From the NCBI RefSeq assembly GCF_029893105.1, contig NZ_JARXWG010000018.1, forward strand, positions 1 through 64,000: 64,000 nt of DNA. Direction: 5' to 3'. Below are positions 33,093-43,048 of the stretch, one piece after another. The notes beneath the pieces were generated by a model. That model ran no database searches. It was not told the DNA's origin and worked only from the letters and a program-made list of their open reading frames with translations. The number at the start of each line of letters is the position of its first letter. The stretch's first letter is position 1. The DNA is from Parabacteroides sp. PF5-9. Lineage in GTDB: Bacteria > Bacteroidota > Bacteroidia > Bacteroidales > Tannerellaceae. The position numbers were made by a program, and so were the translations under genes.

Positions 33093-33656
33093 ATGGATAA
33101 GAGTAGGATTTATACCGGAACGGGTGATAAAGGAACGACTTCGCTGGTCGGCGGACAACGTGTGTCCAAAGCAGATCAACGTATCGAGAGTTATGGGACA
33201 ACAGACGAACTGAATGCCTTTATCGGTTTATTAATGACTGAAGTAGAGGGGCAGAGTGAGCTCGATTTTTTACGTTTTGTGCAACACAAATTATTTACGA
33301 TTGGTTCTTATCTGGCAACCGATCAGGAAAATACCACACTTAAAATTGAAAGTAAGGTGACACCGGAAAGTATTGAGCGGATAGAAAAAGAGATCGATCG
33401 TATCGACCACGATTTGCCTAAGATGAAAAATTTCCTGCTTCCGGGCGGTAGTTGTTCGGCTGCGCTGGCACATGTTTGCCGCACGGTATGTCGTCGGGCG
33501 GAACGGGAGATCTATCGATTGGCAGAAAATAATCCGGTCGAAGAGCCTGTTTTGATCTTTATCAACAGACTGTCTGATTACCTGTTTGTTTTGTCACGTA
33601 AGGAGTGTATAAAAAACAATGGAGAGGAAATAATTTGGGATTATACTTGCAGCTAA
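33093..33656 (+). CDS. Corrinoid (cob(I)alamin) adenosyltransferase, PduO type
   Basis: A 187-residue protein. The N-terminal ATP-binding motif YTGTGDKGTTSLVGG (residues 7-21) and the motif GTTDELNAFIGL are diagnostic of the PduO class. CRRAEREIYRLAEN and INRLSDYLFVLSR, holding the conserved Arg, Glu and Asn positions, complete the active site. It transfers the adenosyl group of ATP to reduced cobalamin, making adenosylcobalamin for B12-dependent enzymes. It is likely co-transcribed with the methyltransferase gene. No cobalamin riboswitch was noticed upstream. Confidence 0.92.
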   Translation: MDKSRIYTGTGDKGTTSLVGGQRVSKADQRIESYGTTDELNAFIGLLMTEVEGQSELDFLRFVQHKLFTIGSYLATDQENTTLKIESKVTPESIERIEKEIDRIDHDLPKMKNFLLPGGSCSAALAHVCRTVCRRAEREIYRLAENNPVEEPVLIFINRLSDYLFVLSRKECIKNNGEEIIWDYTCS

Positions 33657-33668
33657 AGAATATTATTA

Positions 33669-33676
33669 TATTTTTG
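33669..33676 (+). promoter_or_regulatory. Predicted -7 box of the DUF2795 gene
   Basis: TATTTTTG matches TAnnTTTG, 58 bases before the ATG at 33735. Confidence 0.45.
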
Positions 33677-33734
33677 CGAAAAATTTGAAAATGAAGAACC
33701 AAACTGCCCAGGCAGTTATTAATACGAAACAACT

Positions 33735-33956
33735 ATGTATTGGACATTAGAATTGGCTTCAAAACTGGAAGACGCACCATGGCCAGCTACAAAAGATGAG
33801 TTGATTGATTATGCACAACGTTCAGGTGCTCCGTTGGAAGTGATCGAAAATTTGCAGGAGATGGAGGATGAAGGCGAAATATATGAATGTATGGAAGATA
33901 TCTGGCCCGATTATCCGAGTAAAGAAGATTTCTTCTTTAATGAAGAAGAGTATTAA
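33735..33956 (+). CDS. DUF2795 small acidic protein
   Basis: A 73-residue, very acidic protein. It matches the DUF2795 pattern: ELASKLEDAPWPATKDELIDYAQRSGAPLEVIENLQEM, with the core ...PATKxELxxYA...G.P..V...L... . The C-terminal third (MEDEGEIYECMEDIWPDYPSKEDFFFNEEEY) is almost all acidic or aromatic. Length and composition are the same in other Bacteroidales. Its function is unknown. It precedes porP by 145 bases and is probably a separate unit. Confidence 0.75.
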   Translation: MYWTLELASKLEDAPWPATKDELIDYAQRSGAPLEVIENLQEMEDEGEIYECMEDIWPDYPSKEDFFFNEEEY

Positions 33957-34101
33957 TAGCCTTAGACTGTGAATTCAGAAAATAAGAATGAGGTAGTGAG
34001 CGTATAGGCTTCCTGCCTCGTTTGTTTTTTGGTATACATACAATTTATTGGGGCGATACCCGTTTTATATCTTGTGGGAATAAAATTGGCTCTATAATCG
34101 G

Positions 34102-35052
34102 ATGAGAAGATTGCTGTTGTTTGTTTTTGTTATGTTGCTGACCTGTTTCGGATGGGTACGGGCACAATATGACGCACAACTCAGTCAGTATTTTATGGCT
34201 ATGGGGTATTATAACCCGGGATATGCCGGAAATTCGGAAGATTTGAATCTGTTAGCTTTACACCGGCAGCAGTGGATAGGGATCTCTGGTGCTCCGAAGT
34301 CTTTCTTTGTGACAGGGGATATGCCCTTGAAGATCGGAAATACGAATAATGGGGTTGGCTTGGTATTATTCTCCGAGAGTATTGGTTTATTCCAAAATAC
34401 ACATGTCGCCGGCCAGTTTGCCCATAAGTTGAAACTTTTCGGAGGAACGTTAAGTATCGGGATACAAGCGGGTATAGCCAATGTCTCTTTCGACGGGACA
34501 AAAGTCTTTATCCCTGAAGGCAATGAAGAACATCAACAGGAGGATGAGGCTATTCCACGGGAAGTTGTTTCGGGAACAGGATTTGATTTGAATGCAGGGA
34601 TCTATTATACCCATAAGCATTTTTATGTCGGTATTGGTGCAACGCATCTGACCGAACCGGAAATGCAGTTGAGCGAAACGGCTTATACCTATATTCCCGG
34701 AGCATTTAATTTCACGGCAGGATACAATATTAAGACAAGGAACCCGTTGTATGAATTACAACCGTCTGTATTTCTGAAAACGGATATGCAGACCTTTCAG
34801 GCTGATGTGACGGCCCGGGTGGTATATAATAAAATGTTTAACGGAGGTTTTTCCTGGCGAGTGAACGAATCAGTCGTCTTGTTATTGGGAGGGACATTTG
34901 GTCGTTTTCAGGTGGGATATGCCTATGATTTCCCCACTTCGGCCATTTTGAAGGGGAGTACCGGAAGCCACGAATTGCTGGTGAGATATGCCTTGCAATT
35001 GAAGAAAACAAAAACAGGAAAGAACAGACATAAAAGTGTACGTATATTATAG
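34102..35052 (+). CDS. porP: T9SS outer-membrane protein, PorP/SprF family
   Basis: A 316-residue protein with a signal peptide (to about VRAQ). The mature start YDAQLSQYFMAMGYYNPGYAGNSEDLNLLALHRQQWIGISGAPKSF is the hallmark of the PorP/SprF family (DPQFSQYM...NPA..G pattern). The remainder is beta-barrel-like and ends LLVRYALQLKK. In type IX secretion this family contributes outer-membrane components linked to the PorK/GldK ring. It is the first gene of the operon, 3 bases before gldK. The C-terminal basic tail (KKTKTGKNRHKSVRIL) extends past the barrel. Confidence 0.9.
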   Translation: MRRLLLFVFVMLLTCFGWVRAQYDAQLSQYFMAMGYYNPGYAGNSEDLNLLALHRQQWIGISGAPKSFFVTGDMPLKIGNTNNGVGLVLFSESIGLFQNTHVAGQFAHKLKLFGGTLSIGIQAGIANVSFDGTKVFIPEGNEEHQQEDEAIPREVVSGTGFDLNAGIYYTHKHFYVGIGATHLTEPEMQLSETAYTYIPGAFNFTAGYNIKTRNPLYELQPSVFLKTDMQTFQADVTARVVYNKMFNGGFSWRVNESVVLLLGGTFGRFQVGYAYDFPTSAILKGSTGSHELLVRYALQLKKTKTGKNRHKSVRIL

Positions 35053-35055
35053 TAT

Positions 35056-36480
35056 ATGAAAAAAGTATTAGTTGTACTTGTAACAATGACATTACTGACC
35101 ACTTCATGCGGACGGTCATTGAGTGGCGCAGGAGGTGAAGTCACCGGAGTGCGATCGGTTGCGTTTAACGAACCGTCTCCTTACGGTATGGTATTGATTA
35201 AAAGAGGTGCTTTTGAGATGGGGCCTTCAGATAAAGATTCGCTTTGGGGAATTATGTCGGATACGAAAGGGGTCTCTTTTGATGCGTTTTGGATGGATCA
35301 GACGGAGGTGACCAATTCGAAATACCGGCAGTTTGTGCATTGGGTACGTGACTCGATTATACGTGAACGTCTGGCCGATCCGGCTTATGGCGGGAATGAT
35401 CTGTTTAAGATTACGGAAGACCGTTACGGAGAGCCTGTCACTCCGCATTTGGATTGGAGCCGTCCTATTCCTTGGAGAAGACCGAGCGAAGATGAGCAGC
35501 TGGCCATTGAAAGTGTCTATTATACCAATCCGGTGACGGGTGAGAAAAAACTGGATCCTCAGCAGATGCATTATAAATATGAATGGTATGATTATACGGC
35601 AGCAGCATTGCGTAAACACCGTTTTAATCCGCAGGAGCGTGTTCGGAATACGGACATTGAAGTCAATATGAATGAAGTTATCATGATTTCCAAAGATACC
35701 GCTTACATTGATGAAGAAGGGCGTGTTGTGAATGAAACAATCACTCGTCCGTTAAGTAGCGAATGGGATTTTCTGCATACACGGATCATCAATATTTATC
35801 CGGACGAATCCAGCTGGGTGAACGATTTCAATAATGCCTATAATGAACCTTATATGCGGATGTATTTCAATCATCCCGGATATGATGATTATCCTGTTGT
35901 TGGTGTTTCGTGGGAGATGGCTACCGCTTTTTGTGTCTGGCGCACGAATCTGTACAAAGAGAGTCTGACACTCTCTCCGGGGCAAACCATCGAACCGTTC
36001 CGTTTACCGACTGAAGGTGAATGGGAATATGCCGCACGTGCAGGGAAAAATGAAAATAAATACCCTTGGGCGACCGATGAACTGCAAAACAGTAAGGGGT
36101 GTTTCTTAGGAAACTTCAAACCGGGTGACGGGAATTATACGGAAGACGGACATCTGATTACCTCTCGTGTCGGTTCTTTTTCCGCCAATGAATTTGGTCT
36201 GTTTGATATGGCTGGTAATGTAGCCGAATGGACATCGACCTCGTATGCCGAGTCGGGCCCGAATCAGATGAGTGATATGAATCCCGAACTGCATTATGAT
36301 GCGGCCAAGGAAGATCCGTATGCGATGAAGAAAAAAACCGTGCGTGGCGGTTCATGGAAAGATGTGGCGCAATTTATCCGTTCGGATATGCGTACATTTG
36401 AATATCAGAATGAAACACGTTCATACATCGGTTTCCGTTGTGCCCGCACGCAGATCGGGTTTTCAAAAGGCAAAAAGTAA
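35056..36480 (+). CDS. gldK: T9SS ring lipoprotein GldK/PorK
   Basis: A 474-residue lipoprotein. The signal ends in LLTTSCGRS, with the lipid Cys near residue 18. The main body is a formylglycine-generating-enzyme-like domain (MVLIKRGAFEMGPSDKD, FWMDQTEVTNSKYRQFVHWVRDS, YPVVGVSWEMATAFCVWRT, RLPTEGEWEYAARAG, GNVAEWTSTSYAE, VRGGSW, GFRCAR). In GldK this domain is structural; with GldN it forms the periplasmic ring of the T9SS at the outer membrane. It follows porP after 3 bases and precedes gldL after 39 bases. Confidence 0.95.
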   Translation: MKKVLVVLVTMTLLTTSCGRSLSGAGGEVTGVRSVAFNEPSPYGMVLIKRGAFEMGPSDKDSLWGIMSDTKGVSFDAFWMDQTEVTNSKYRQFVHWVRDSIIRERLADPAYGGNDLFKITEDRYGEPVTPHLDWSRPIPWRRPSEDEQLAIESVYYTNPVTGEKKLDPQQMHYKYEWYDYTAAALRKHRFNPQERVRNTDIEVNMNEVIMISKDTAYIDEEGRVVNETITRPLSSEWDFLHTRIINIYPDESSWVNDFNNAYNEPYMRMYFNHPGYDDYPVVGVSWEMATAFCVWRTNLYKESLTLSPGQTIEPFRLPTEGEWEYAARAGKNENKYPWATDELQNSKGCFLGNFKPGDGNYTEDGHLITSRVGSFSANEFGLFDMAGNVAEWTSTSYAESGPNQMSDMNPELHYDAAKEDPYAMKKKTVRGGSWKDVAQFIRSDMRTFEYQNETRSYIGFRCARTQIGFSKGKK

Positions 36481-36519
36481 AACAGAATAATCATATAAAG
36501 ATAAAATAACTCAATTACA

Positions 36520-37575
36520 ATGGGAAAATATAGAAGATATAAGAATAGAATGGAGATGTATCTTTCCAGTGAACGGGGAAAGAGAATCCTGAATTTTATT
36601 TATAGCTGGGGCGCCTCTATTGTTATTATAGGAACGATGTTTAAATTGCTTCACCTGCCTTATGCCAACTGGATTATCGGTATAGCACTGACGGTAGAGG
36701 CTTTGGTATTTTTTGTTTTCGGATTCGAAAAGCCGGGAAGTGAGTACCATTGGGAGGATGTTTTCCCGGTATTGAAATCAAAAAACCCGATGGATCGTCC
36801 TGATTTTGCCGGACAACCGGTGTCGGCTATGATTCATTCGGAGGCGAATGACGATAATGGAGCACATTCGGAAAGAGGAACGGTTGTTGGTGGCGGACAA
36901 TTGAATATCGCCGGTTCTCTGGACGTTTCGGAAGACGATACCAAAAACTTATCAGAGAGCATAAAGAAATTGAGTGGCGCAGCCGAGCAGATTTCTAAAA
37001 TGGCGGAACTGACCGAAGCGACACAGAAATACCTGGAACAGCTGTCGGGTATGTCTGAAAATATGGAACGTTTCAGTCAGGTGACCAGTTCGTTATCGGA
37101 AGTTTCTGATACGTTATTGAATTCATATAAACATATCACGGATAACTCTGACGGTATCAATCAAAATTCCCGTGGGTATGTACAACAGATGGAAGCGTTG
37201 AACCGGAATATCTCCGGACTGAATACCATTTATGAAATACAGTTAAAGAGCATCAGTTCGCAGATCGAGTCGATCGAACATATCAATGGAGGGTTGAACC
37301 GTATCCGTGAAATGTATGACGGATCGGTGGTAGACAGTTCTGTTTTCCGGAATGAGACCGAAAAGATGACGCGTCAGTTGGCCGAACTGAATATGGTCTA
37401 TACCCGTTTGTTGCAGGCCATGACCGTCAATATGCCGGGTGCTGCTCCTGCGGGACAGTTTGTTGCTCAGCAACAACCACCGCAAGGGTATCCGCAACAG
37501 GGATACCCGCAACAAGGTTATCCGCAGCAGCCTCCTGCACAAGGGAATAATCCGTATCAACAACCGTATAAATAA
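36520..37575 (+). CDS. gldL: T9SS motor protein GldL/PorL with a GYPQQ-repeat tail
   Basis: A 351-residue inner-membrane protein. Two membrane helices lie near residues 20-60 (YSWGASIVIIGTMFKLLHLPYANWIIGIALTVEALVFFVFGFE), carrying the conserved Lys and Glu thought to conduct protons. A long coiled-coil cytoplasmic part follows (TEATQKYLEQLSGMSENMERFSQV, AEQISKMAE). With GldM it forms the motor powering T9SS. The last 35 residues are an unusual low-complexity tail of GYPQQ repeats, QPP and NPYQQPYK. A 39-base gap precedes it, and gldM follows after 19 bases. Confidence 0.93.
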   Translation: MGKYRRYKNRMEMYLSSERGKRILNFIYSWGASIVIIGTMFKLLHLPYANWIIGIALTVEALVFFVFGFEKPGSEYHWEDVFPVLKSKNPMDRPDFAGQPVSAMIHSEANDDNGAHSERGTVVGGGQLNIAGSLDVSEDDTKNLSESIKKLSGAAEQISKMAELTEATQKYLEQLSGMSENMERFSQVTSSLSEVSDTLLNSYKHITDNSDGINQNSRGYVQQMEALNRNISGLNTIYEIQLKSISSQIESIEHINGGLNRIREMYDGSVVDSSVFRNETEKMTRQLAELNMVYTRLLQAMTVNMPGAAPAGQFVAQQQPPQGYPQQGYPQQGYPQQPPAQGNNPYQQPYK

Positions 37576-37594
37576 TCCAAGTTAAAGAAGACAG

Positions 37595-39160
37595 ATGGCA
37601 ATAGGTAATAATCCTAATTCTCCGCGTCAGAAGATGATCAACCTGATGTATCTGGTGTTCATCGCTATGATGGCGCTCAATGTCTCTTCCGAGGTGTTGG
37701 ATGGGTTTGAATTGGTAGAAGACAGTTTACGTACTTCTATCGATAATTCTTCCCACCGCAATGAAATTGTTGCCGGTGAGTTGGATGCTTACAACAAGAT
37801 CAATCCGGATAAGGTAGGGGAGTGGTATGAAAAGGGAGTTAAAGTAAAGCGTGCATCGGATGATCTTTTCAATTATGTACAGGAGTTGAAAGAACGAATC
37901 GTAAAGACTGCCGACGGAAAAGAAGGAGATGTCAATCATATAGACCGTAAAGACGATTTGGAAGCAGCCGCTCGGGTGATGCTTGCTCCGGTGGTCGGTG
38001 AAGGGAAAAAACTGAGAGAAGCGATCGATTCGTATCGGAAGTTTATGGCGGAAATGGTTCAGGATACAGCTAAAACCCGTATTCTTGAGGCGAGTTTAAG
38101 TACTGTTCCGCCCCGGAAAGCCGGACTGAATATACGGACATGGGAAGAGGCGCTTTTTGAAAGTATGCCGGTTGCAGCGGCAGTCACAATGTTGACCAAA
38201 CTACAGAGCGATATCCGTTATGCGGAAGGTGAAGTATTAAGCAATCTGTTGAGCAGTGTCGATGTGGGTGATTACCGCGTCAATACGATAACGGCTCAAG
38301 TGATTCCCGAAAGCCAGATCGTTATGCGTGGTAGCCAATACCGGGCAAATATCGTCCTTTCGGCGGTAGACTCTACCAAACGCCCGACGATCTATGTGAA
38401 TGGAGACCTGTTGCCGACAGAGAACCAGGGACTTTTTACTGTAACGACAGGAAGTACGGGAACATTCCCTATTAAAGGATATATTGAAATGCCGAATAAT
38501 GACGGCAGTATTATGCGTCGTGATTTCGAAAGTGAGTATTTTGTGACCGAACCGAGTGCTACTGTTGCGCCTACGATGATGAATGTATTGTATGCAGGTA
38601 TTGATAATCCGATTCGTATTGCCGTACCGGGTATTCCGAGTGGGAATGTGACAGCTGGTATGTCGAACGGCACGTTGACCCGTCAGGGTGATTTGTGGGT
38701 GGCTCGTCCACAGACAGTGGGTACAGATGCTGTAGTTAGCGTGAATGCCCGTATGGCTGATGGTCGTCATGTGGAAATGGCGAAGAGTACTTTCCGGGTA
38801 CGTGCGTTACCCGATCCGATGCCCTATCTGGAGTATAAAGATGCGAATGGGAATACCCGTAAATTCAGGGGTGGTACGATTGCGAAACGTGATCTGCTTT
38901 CGACAGACGGTATTTTGGCTGCTATTGATGATGATTTACTGAATATACAATTTACCGTTTTACGGTTTGAACTGAACTATAATGATTCATTTGGTAATGT
39001 GATGAAAGAGGTGACTCAGGGAACCAACTTCTCACAGAAACAGAAAGATTATATCCGTGGATTATCACGAGGCAAACAGTTCTTTATTACAGGAGTTGTA
39101 GCCAAAGGCCCTGATGGAATAGAACGTCAATTGTCTCCGATTCAGGTAGTTGTAAACTAA
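37595..39160 (+). CDS. gldM: T9SS motor shaft protein GldM/PorM
   Basis: A 521-residue protein. A single N-terminal membrane helix (about residues 16-35, [32 protein letters not shown]) is the family signature. It is followed by a long periplasmic region of helical and beta domains ([32 protein letters not shown], then beta-rich D2-D4). Known GldM structures are dimers of four domains that span the periplasm and contact the GldK/GldN ring. The length fits. It lies between gldL (19 bases) and gldN (14 bases). Confidence 0.95.
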   Translation: MAIGNNPNSPRQKMINLMYLVFIAMMALNVSSEVLDGFELVEDSLRTSIDNSSHRNEIVAGELDAYNKINPDKVGEWYEKGVKVKRASDDLFNYVQELKERIVKTADGKEGDVNHIDRKDDLEAAARVMLAPVVGEGKKLREAIDSYRKFMAEMVQDTAKTRILEASLSTVPPRKAGLNIRTWEEALFESMPVAAAVTMLTKLQSDIRYAEGEVLSNLLSSVDVGDYRVNTITAQVIPESQIVMRGSQYRANIVLSAVDSTKRPTIYVNGDLLPTENQGLFTVTTGSTGTFPIKGYIEMPNNDGSIMRRDFESEYFVTEPSATVAPTMMNVLYAGIDNPIRIAVPGIPSGNVTAGMSNGTLTRQGDLWVARPQTVGTDAVVSVNARMADGRHVEMAKSTFRVRALPDPMPYLEYKDANGNTRKFRGGTIAKRDLLSTDGILAAIDDDLLNIQFTVLRFELNYNDSFGNVMKEVTQGTNFSQKQKDYIRGLSRGKQFFITGVVAKGPDGIERQLSPIQVVVN

Positions 39161-39174
39161 GATAAATAACCTAT

Positions 39175-40257
39175 ATGAAACGTTTGTATTATATATTTGC
39201 TTTAGTAGTAGGAGTGTTGTTCGTTTCGGACGCGCTATATGCACAAGGAGAGACTCCGCAGCGACGTGGTCCTGAGGTATTGCGTGGCGGACGCGGACAG
39301 GAAAGCAAAAATACCGGCCTACCGGATCTGACCGTTCGTGCACAAGATATGAATGAGCGCATGACACAAGAGATCGGTAATGCCCGTTGGATGCGTGTGA
39401 TGTATCGGGAAGTCGATTTAACCAAAGAATCGAATGCGCCGCTTTATTATCCGACACGTCCGGTAAATGGTAATATGAACTTGTTCTCTATCATCTTTCA
39501 GTTGATGAGTGAAGGGAAAATTATAGCTTATAAGTACGAAGATGGGTATGAAGCTTTTGATGATGATCATATCGAAAGTTTCAAAGATGTGCTCGATCGG
39601 GCGTATATTTATTATGAAGAGATTCCGGGGCGTGGTAATGCACAACCGTCTTATATCATCAATGAAAGTGATGTGCCTTCAGCTGATGTACAAGCCTATT
39701 ATGTGAAAGAAGCTTGGTATTTCGATCAGAATAATTCGGTTTTTGATGTGAAGACCTTGGCGATTTGTCCGATTATGACCATTGTCGGTGATTTGGGTGA
39801 ACAGCGTATGCCATTATTCTGGTTACCGTATGAAAATATTCGTCCGTATATTACCAATACGCTTATTATGACCTCCAATATCAATAATGCGAAAACATTT
39901 ACCATTGATGATTATTTCCGTCGACGTATGTTTGACGGTGAAATTATCAAGACGGAAAACCTGATGAACAAAACTTTACGGGAGTATTATCCGGAGCCTG
40001 ATTCTTTGAAACTTGCTCAGGAACGTATTGAAGAACAGTTAGTCGGGTTTGAAAAATCGCTTTGGTTGCAACCGGACACAACCTCTGTCGCAGAAGATAC
40101 AAAGGCTTCGAAAAGTACCAAGCAGACTACTGTGGCTCGGCGCGGAACCAAAACAACATCTACGGAGAAAGCACCAAAAGCAACAAAGGCTCCCAAAACG
40201 AGCGCTCCTAAGGCGCAAAGTGCGGCTCCGGGCAGAAGTGTTCGTCGGACTCGGTAA
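39175..40257 (+). CDS. gldN: T9SS ring protein GldN/PorN
   Basis: A 360-residue protein with a signal peptide (to about YAQG). The core shows MRVMYREVDLTKESNAPLYYPTRPVNGNMNLFSIIFQLMSEGKIIAYKYEDGYEAF and VKEAWYFDQNNSVFDVKTLAICPIM, which are GldN family segments. It forms the periplasmic ring with GldK. The last 50 residues form a basic Lys/Thr/Ala/Pro-rich tail (STKQTTVARRG, KAPKATKAPKTSAPK) not typical of the folded domain. It ends the operon and converges with the YqaA-type gene 35 bases downstream. Confidence 0.94.
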   Translation: MKRLYYIFALVVGVLFVSDALYAQGETPQRRGPEVLRGGRGQESKNTGLPDLTVRAQDMNERMTQEIGNARWMRVMYREVDLTKESNAPLYYPTRPVNGNMNLFSIIFQLMSEGKIIAYKYEDGYEAFDDDHIESFKDVLDRAYIYYEEIPGRGNAQPSYIINESDVPSADVQAYYVKEAWYFDQNNSVFDVKTLAICPIMTIVGDLGEQRMPLFWLPYENIRPYITNTLIMTSNINNAKTFTIDDYFRRRMFDGEIIKTENLMNKTLREYYPEPDSLKLAQERIEEQLVGFEKSLWLQPDTTSVAEDTKASKSTKQTTVARRGTKTTSTEKAPKATKAPKTSAPKAQSAAPGRSVRRTR

Positions 40258-40291
40258 TTAGAATAGGTGCAGGAGAAGAGCGGGTAGGAGG

Positions 40292-40741
40292 TTAAAACAA
40301 TCCCTGGATTTTATAGACAAACTCCATCCAGATCCAATAGCGGATCGCTTTTCCTGCCAGCATAGAGATCGCGACGATCCAGATGTTTGCACGTAAAAAA
40401 CCTAAAGCGACGGCAATGAAGTCGCCTATTCCGGGAAGAAAAACAAAAAAAGCCATCCACGACCCTTTATGTTGTATCCAGTCTTGGACTCTTTTGACTT
40501 TTACAGGATCGAGTTTTAAATATCGTTCGATCCATTCAACCTTGCCCAGCATACCTAACCAGTAGCAGGTCATGCCGCCCAGAAAATTTCCTATCGTCGC
40601 CGAAATCATACACGGCCAATAGGTTGCTCCGGCTAAAAGAACGCCAGTTAGTACGACCTCACTACTAAAGGGCAATACTGTCGCCGCCAGGAATGAAGCG
40701 ATAAATACGCCAATGTATCCATACTCGATTAGAAACTCCAT
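40292..40741 (-). CDS. YqaA/DedA-family small membrane protein
   Basis: A 149-residue membrane protein of the SNARE-associated/DedA superfamily, YqaA branch. The features are YGYIGVFIASFLAATVLPFSSEVVLTGVLL (entry helix with the Pro-Glu position), ATIGNFLGGMTCYWLGM (Gly-rich, with the NxxGG pattern) and PGIGDFIAVALGFLR (the conserved GIGD). About four membrane segments. Members are linked to lipid flipping and membrane homeostasis. Its start overlaps the end of the upstream membrane gene by 13 bases, so it is the last gene of a minus-strand operon with purD. Confidence 0.8.
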   Translation of the reverse strand: MEFLIEYGYIGVFIASFLAATVLPFSSEVVLTGVLLAGATYWPCMISATIGNFLGGMTCYWLGMLGKVEWIERYLKLDPVKVKRVQDWIQHKGSWMAFFVFLPGIGDFIAVALGFLRANIWIVAISMLAGKAIRYWIWMEFVYKIQGLF

Positions 40742-41739
40742 AGGCGTATAATCAGAAATGAAGTTAATAACAAGACAAATAAATGGTACAGCCAGAAATT
40801 ATACCGGTTACGGCTTACTGTAAAATAGTGCGCAAGCAATACACTCATGGGCATACAAGATATTTCCAGAAACTCTTCCGACGCTTGTTCATATAAGAAA
40901 AACAGACCGAATGACCAGATGACGAATAAGGTCAGAAAAGAGAGAAACTGCCTGGTGCGTAGTGTGTCGTCATGTTCATGAGCGACAATATTCAATACGG
41001 AAGTAATTGTCAGTATTAGAATCAGAATAATACTCGCCCAATCCATCCATTCTATTCCGGTAATTGATAAAAAGCGAACTTTAAAAAGTGCGGTAAAAGG
41101 AATGGTAAAAGCGGTAAAGTCATTTTGCCAGATACACCATCCTAACACAAACCAATAGATTGTCGTCAATCCCAATAAAGAAGCCAGGAAAGTCTTTAAT
41201 GTCAAAGTGCGGAACTTGAACATACCGATCCAGCATAACGGTACGAACCACAGGAGATGAATCCATAATAAACTTCCGGCACCGATGATTAACGACCAGT
41301 TAAACGCTTTCTCTATCGCTTCGGGATTGTGGTAAGAGGTGAAGAGCAGATAGATGACAAACACCATGCAGAAAACGGCTACAGTCGTCGCTTTTAGAGG
41401 GAAAAAATCCGGATTGGTACTGAGCAGTAAGGTATATATCAAGAAAACTAATACTGTTTTTTCCCTGATTAAAACCAATACATAATTGGCTCGATGAAGC
41501 ATAAATGCTCCACCAAGCATCAGGATAAATCCAATGAGATAAGTCATTAGTTTATCCGATAATATATGACAGATCGCATTCCATAGCGGAGGGGCGGTCA
41601 CTTCGCCGTAGACAGGAAACCCAACAGAGTTGATATATCCAATTCCCCAACAACATAAACAGGCAAACAACGTGTACAGATAGACACCTGTTCTATCTAA
41701 TGAATACCGTTTGCCATAAGCTGTTGAAGAACTCCTCAT
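40729..41739 (-). CDS. Polytopic membrane protein beside purD
   Basis: A 336-residue inner-membrane protein with about nine hydrophobic segments (for example LYTLFACLCCWGIGYINSV, YLIGFILMLGGAFML, VLVFLIYTLLLS, GLTTIYWFVLGWCIW, LSFLTLFVIWSFGLFFLY). It resembles Bacteroidetes DUF6427-type proteins, but I am not sure of the family. The gene starts 6 bases after purD stops and overlaps the YqaA-type gene by 13 bases, so it is part of the same transcript. No catalytic motif is visible. Function unknown. Confidence 0.6.
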   Translation of the reverse strand: MRSSSTAYGKRYSLDRTGVYLYTLFACLCCWGIGYINSVGFPVYGEVTAPPLWNAICHILSDKLMTYLIGFILMLGGAFMLHRANYVLVLIREKTVLVFLIYTLLLSTNPDFFPLKATTVAVFCMVFVIYLLFTSYHNPEAIEKAFNWSLIIGAGSLLWIHLLWFVPLCWIGMFKFRTLTLKTFLASLLGLTTIYWFVLGWCIWQNDFTAFTIPFTALFKVRFLSITGIEWMDWASIILILILTITSVLNIVAHEHDDTLRTRQFLSFLTLFVIWSFGLFFLYEQASEEFLEISCMPMSVLLAHYFTVSRNRYNFWLYHLFVLLLTSFLIIRLWSF

Positions 41740-41745
41740 GCGTTA

Positions 41746-43017
41746 TTACAGGTCAAAACCGATATCGCTACGGAAATATTTTTTATCAAACCGAATGGTC
41801 TCAGCTCCGGCAAATGATTTAGCCAACGCTTCGTCTTTATCTTTACCGTATGAACTAACAGCGATTACGCGTCCTCCACTAGTAAGGATTTCTTCATTAT
41901 CCGAGCGAGTACCAGCATGGAAAATGATATTTTCGGATGATAATTGATCTAATCCTGAGATTACTTTATTTTTTTCGTATTCTTCCGGATAGCCGCCGCT
42001 GACCAGCATCACTGTTACAGCCGCCCGTGGGTCTTCTGTCAGACTGCGTTTGTCCAAATCGCCTTTAGCTACGCCTTCCAATAGTTCAATCAGATCACTT
42101 TGAATGCGAAGCATCACAACCTCCGTCTCCGGATCCCCCATACGACAGTTGTATTCAATAACCAACGGTTCATTTTTTACGCTTATCAGTCCGAGAAAGA
42201 TAAATCCTTTATAGTCGATGTTCTCTTTTTTCAGTCCATCGATTGTCGGACGGATGATCCGTTCTTCTACTTTCGCCATAAAAGTATCGTCGGCAAAAGG
42301 AACAGGAGATACAGCCCCCATTCCGCCGGTATTCAAACCGGTATTTCCTTCTCCGATACGTTTATAGTCTTTAGCCACAGGAAGTATTTTATAGTGTGTA
42401 CCGTCTGTCATGACAAAAACAGAACATTCGATCCCATCCAGAAACTCTTCGATGACGACTGTTTTACTGGCATCGCCAAACATCCCATCGAGCATCCCTT
42501 TCAACTCTCTTTTAGCTTCGTCGAGGTGATCAATAATCAGTACCCCTTTTCCGGCGGCCAAACCATCGGCTTTCAGTACATAAGGCGCTTCCAATGTTTC
42601 CAGAAAAGCATATCCTTCTTCCAGATTTTCTACGGAAATACTCTTATACCGGGCTGTCGGAATACGATGTCGTTGCATAAAGGCCTTCGCAAAATCTTTG
42701 CTTCCTTCCAGCATAGCGCCTGTTTTGCTGGGACCAATGACCGGAATGTGACTCAACAGAGAATCGTTCTGGAAATAATCATAAATCCCTTTTACCAGCG
42801 GATCTTCCGGGCCGACCACCACCATCTCGATTTTATTTTCCAGGACAAACGTTTTTATTGCCGGAAAATCATCCGCTTTGATGGATACATTTGTTCCGGC
42901 TTGAGCCGTGCCGGCATTACCTGGTGCTATAAAAAGCCGGTCTGTTTTCGGACTTTGAGCCATTTTCCAGGCTAAAGCATGTTCACGTCCTCCTGATCCT
43001 AACAGTAATATGTTCAT
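41746..43017 (-). CDS. purD: Phosphoribosylamine-glycine ligase
   Basis: A 423-residue purine biosynthesis enzyme that joins glycine to phosphoribosylamine with ATP. The N-terminal [17 protein letters not shown] (residues 7-23), the motif [12 protein letters not shown], the ATP-grasp segments [15 protein letters not shown] and [17 protein letters not shown], the [11 protein letters not shown] segment and [15 protein letters not shown] are all present in order, and the length matches the family. It follows the DPP-IV gene after 31 bases in the same direction. Confidence 0.95.
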   Translation of the reverse strand: MNILLLGSGGREHALAWKMAQSPKTDRLFIAPGNAGTAQAGTNVSIKADDFPAIKTFVLENKIEMVVVGPEDPLVKGIYDYFQNDSLLSHIPVIGPSKTGAMLEGSKDFAKAFMQRHRIPTARYKSISVENLEEGYAFLETLEAPYVLKADGLAAGKGVLIIDHLDEAKRELKGMLDGMFGDASKTVVIEEFLDGIECSVFVMTDGTHYKILPVAKDYKRIGEGNTGLNTGGMGAVSPVPFADDTFMAKVEERIIRPTIDGLKKENIDYKGFIFLGLISVKNEPLVIEYNCRMGDPETEVVMLRIQSDLIELLEGVAKGDLDKRSLTEDPRAAVTVMLVSGGYPEEYEKNKVISGLDQLSSENIIFHAGTRSDNEEILTSGGRVIAVSSYGKDKDEALAKSFAGAETIRFDKKYFRSDIGFDL

Positions 43018-43048
43018 ATGATTCTTTTATTCTAATAGATGTTTGTCT

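Noticed and set aside
34102-40257. The T9SS cluster as an undescribed system
   Set aside because: porP-gldK-gldL-gldM-gldN is the well-known core; only the GldL and GldN tails are unusual.
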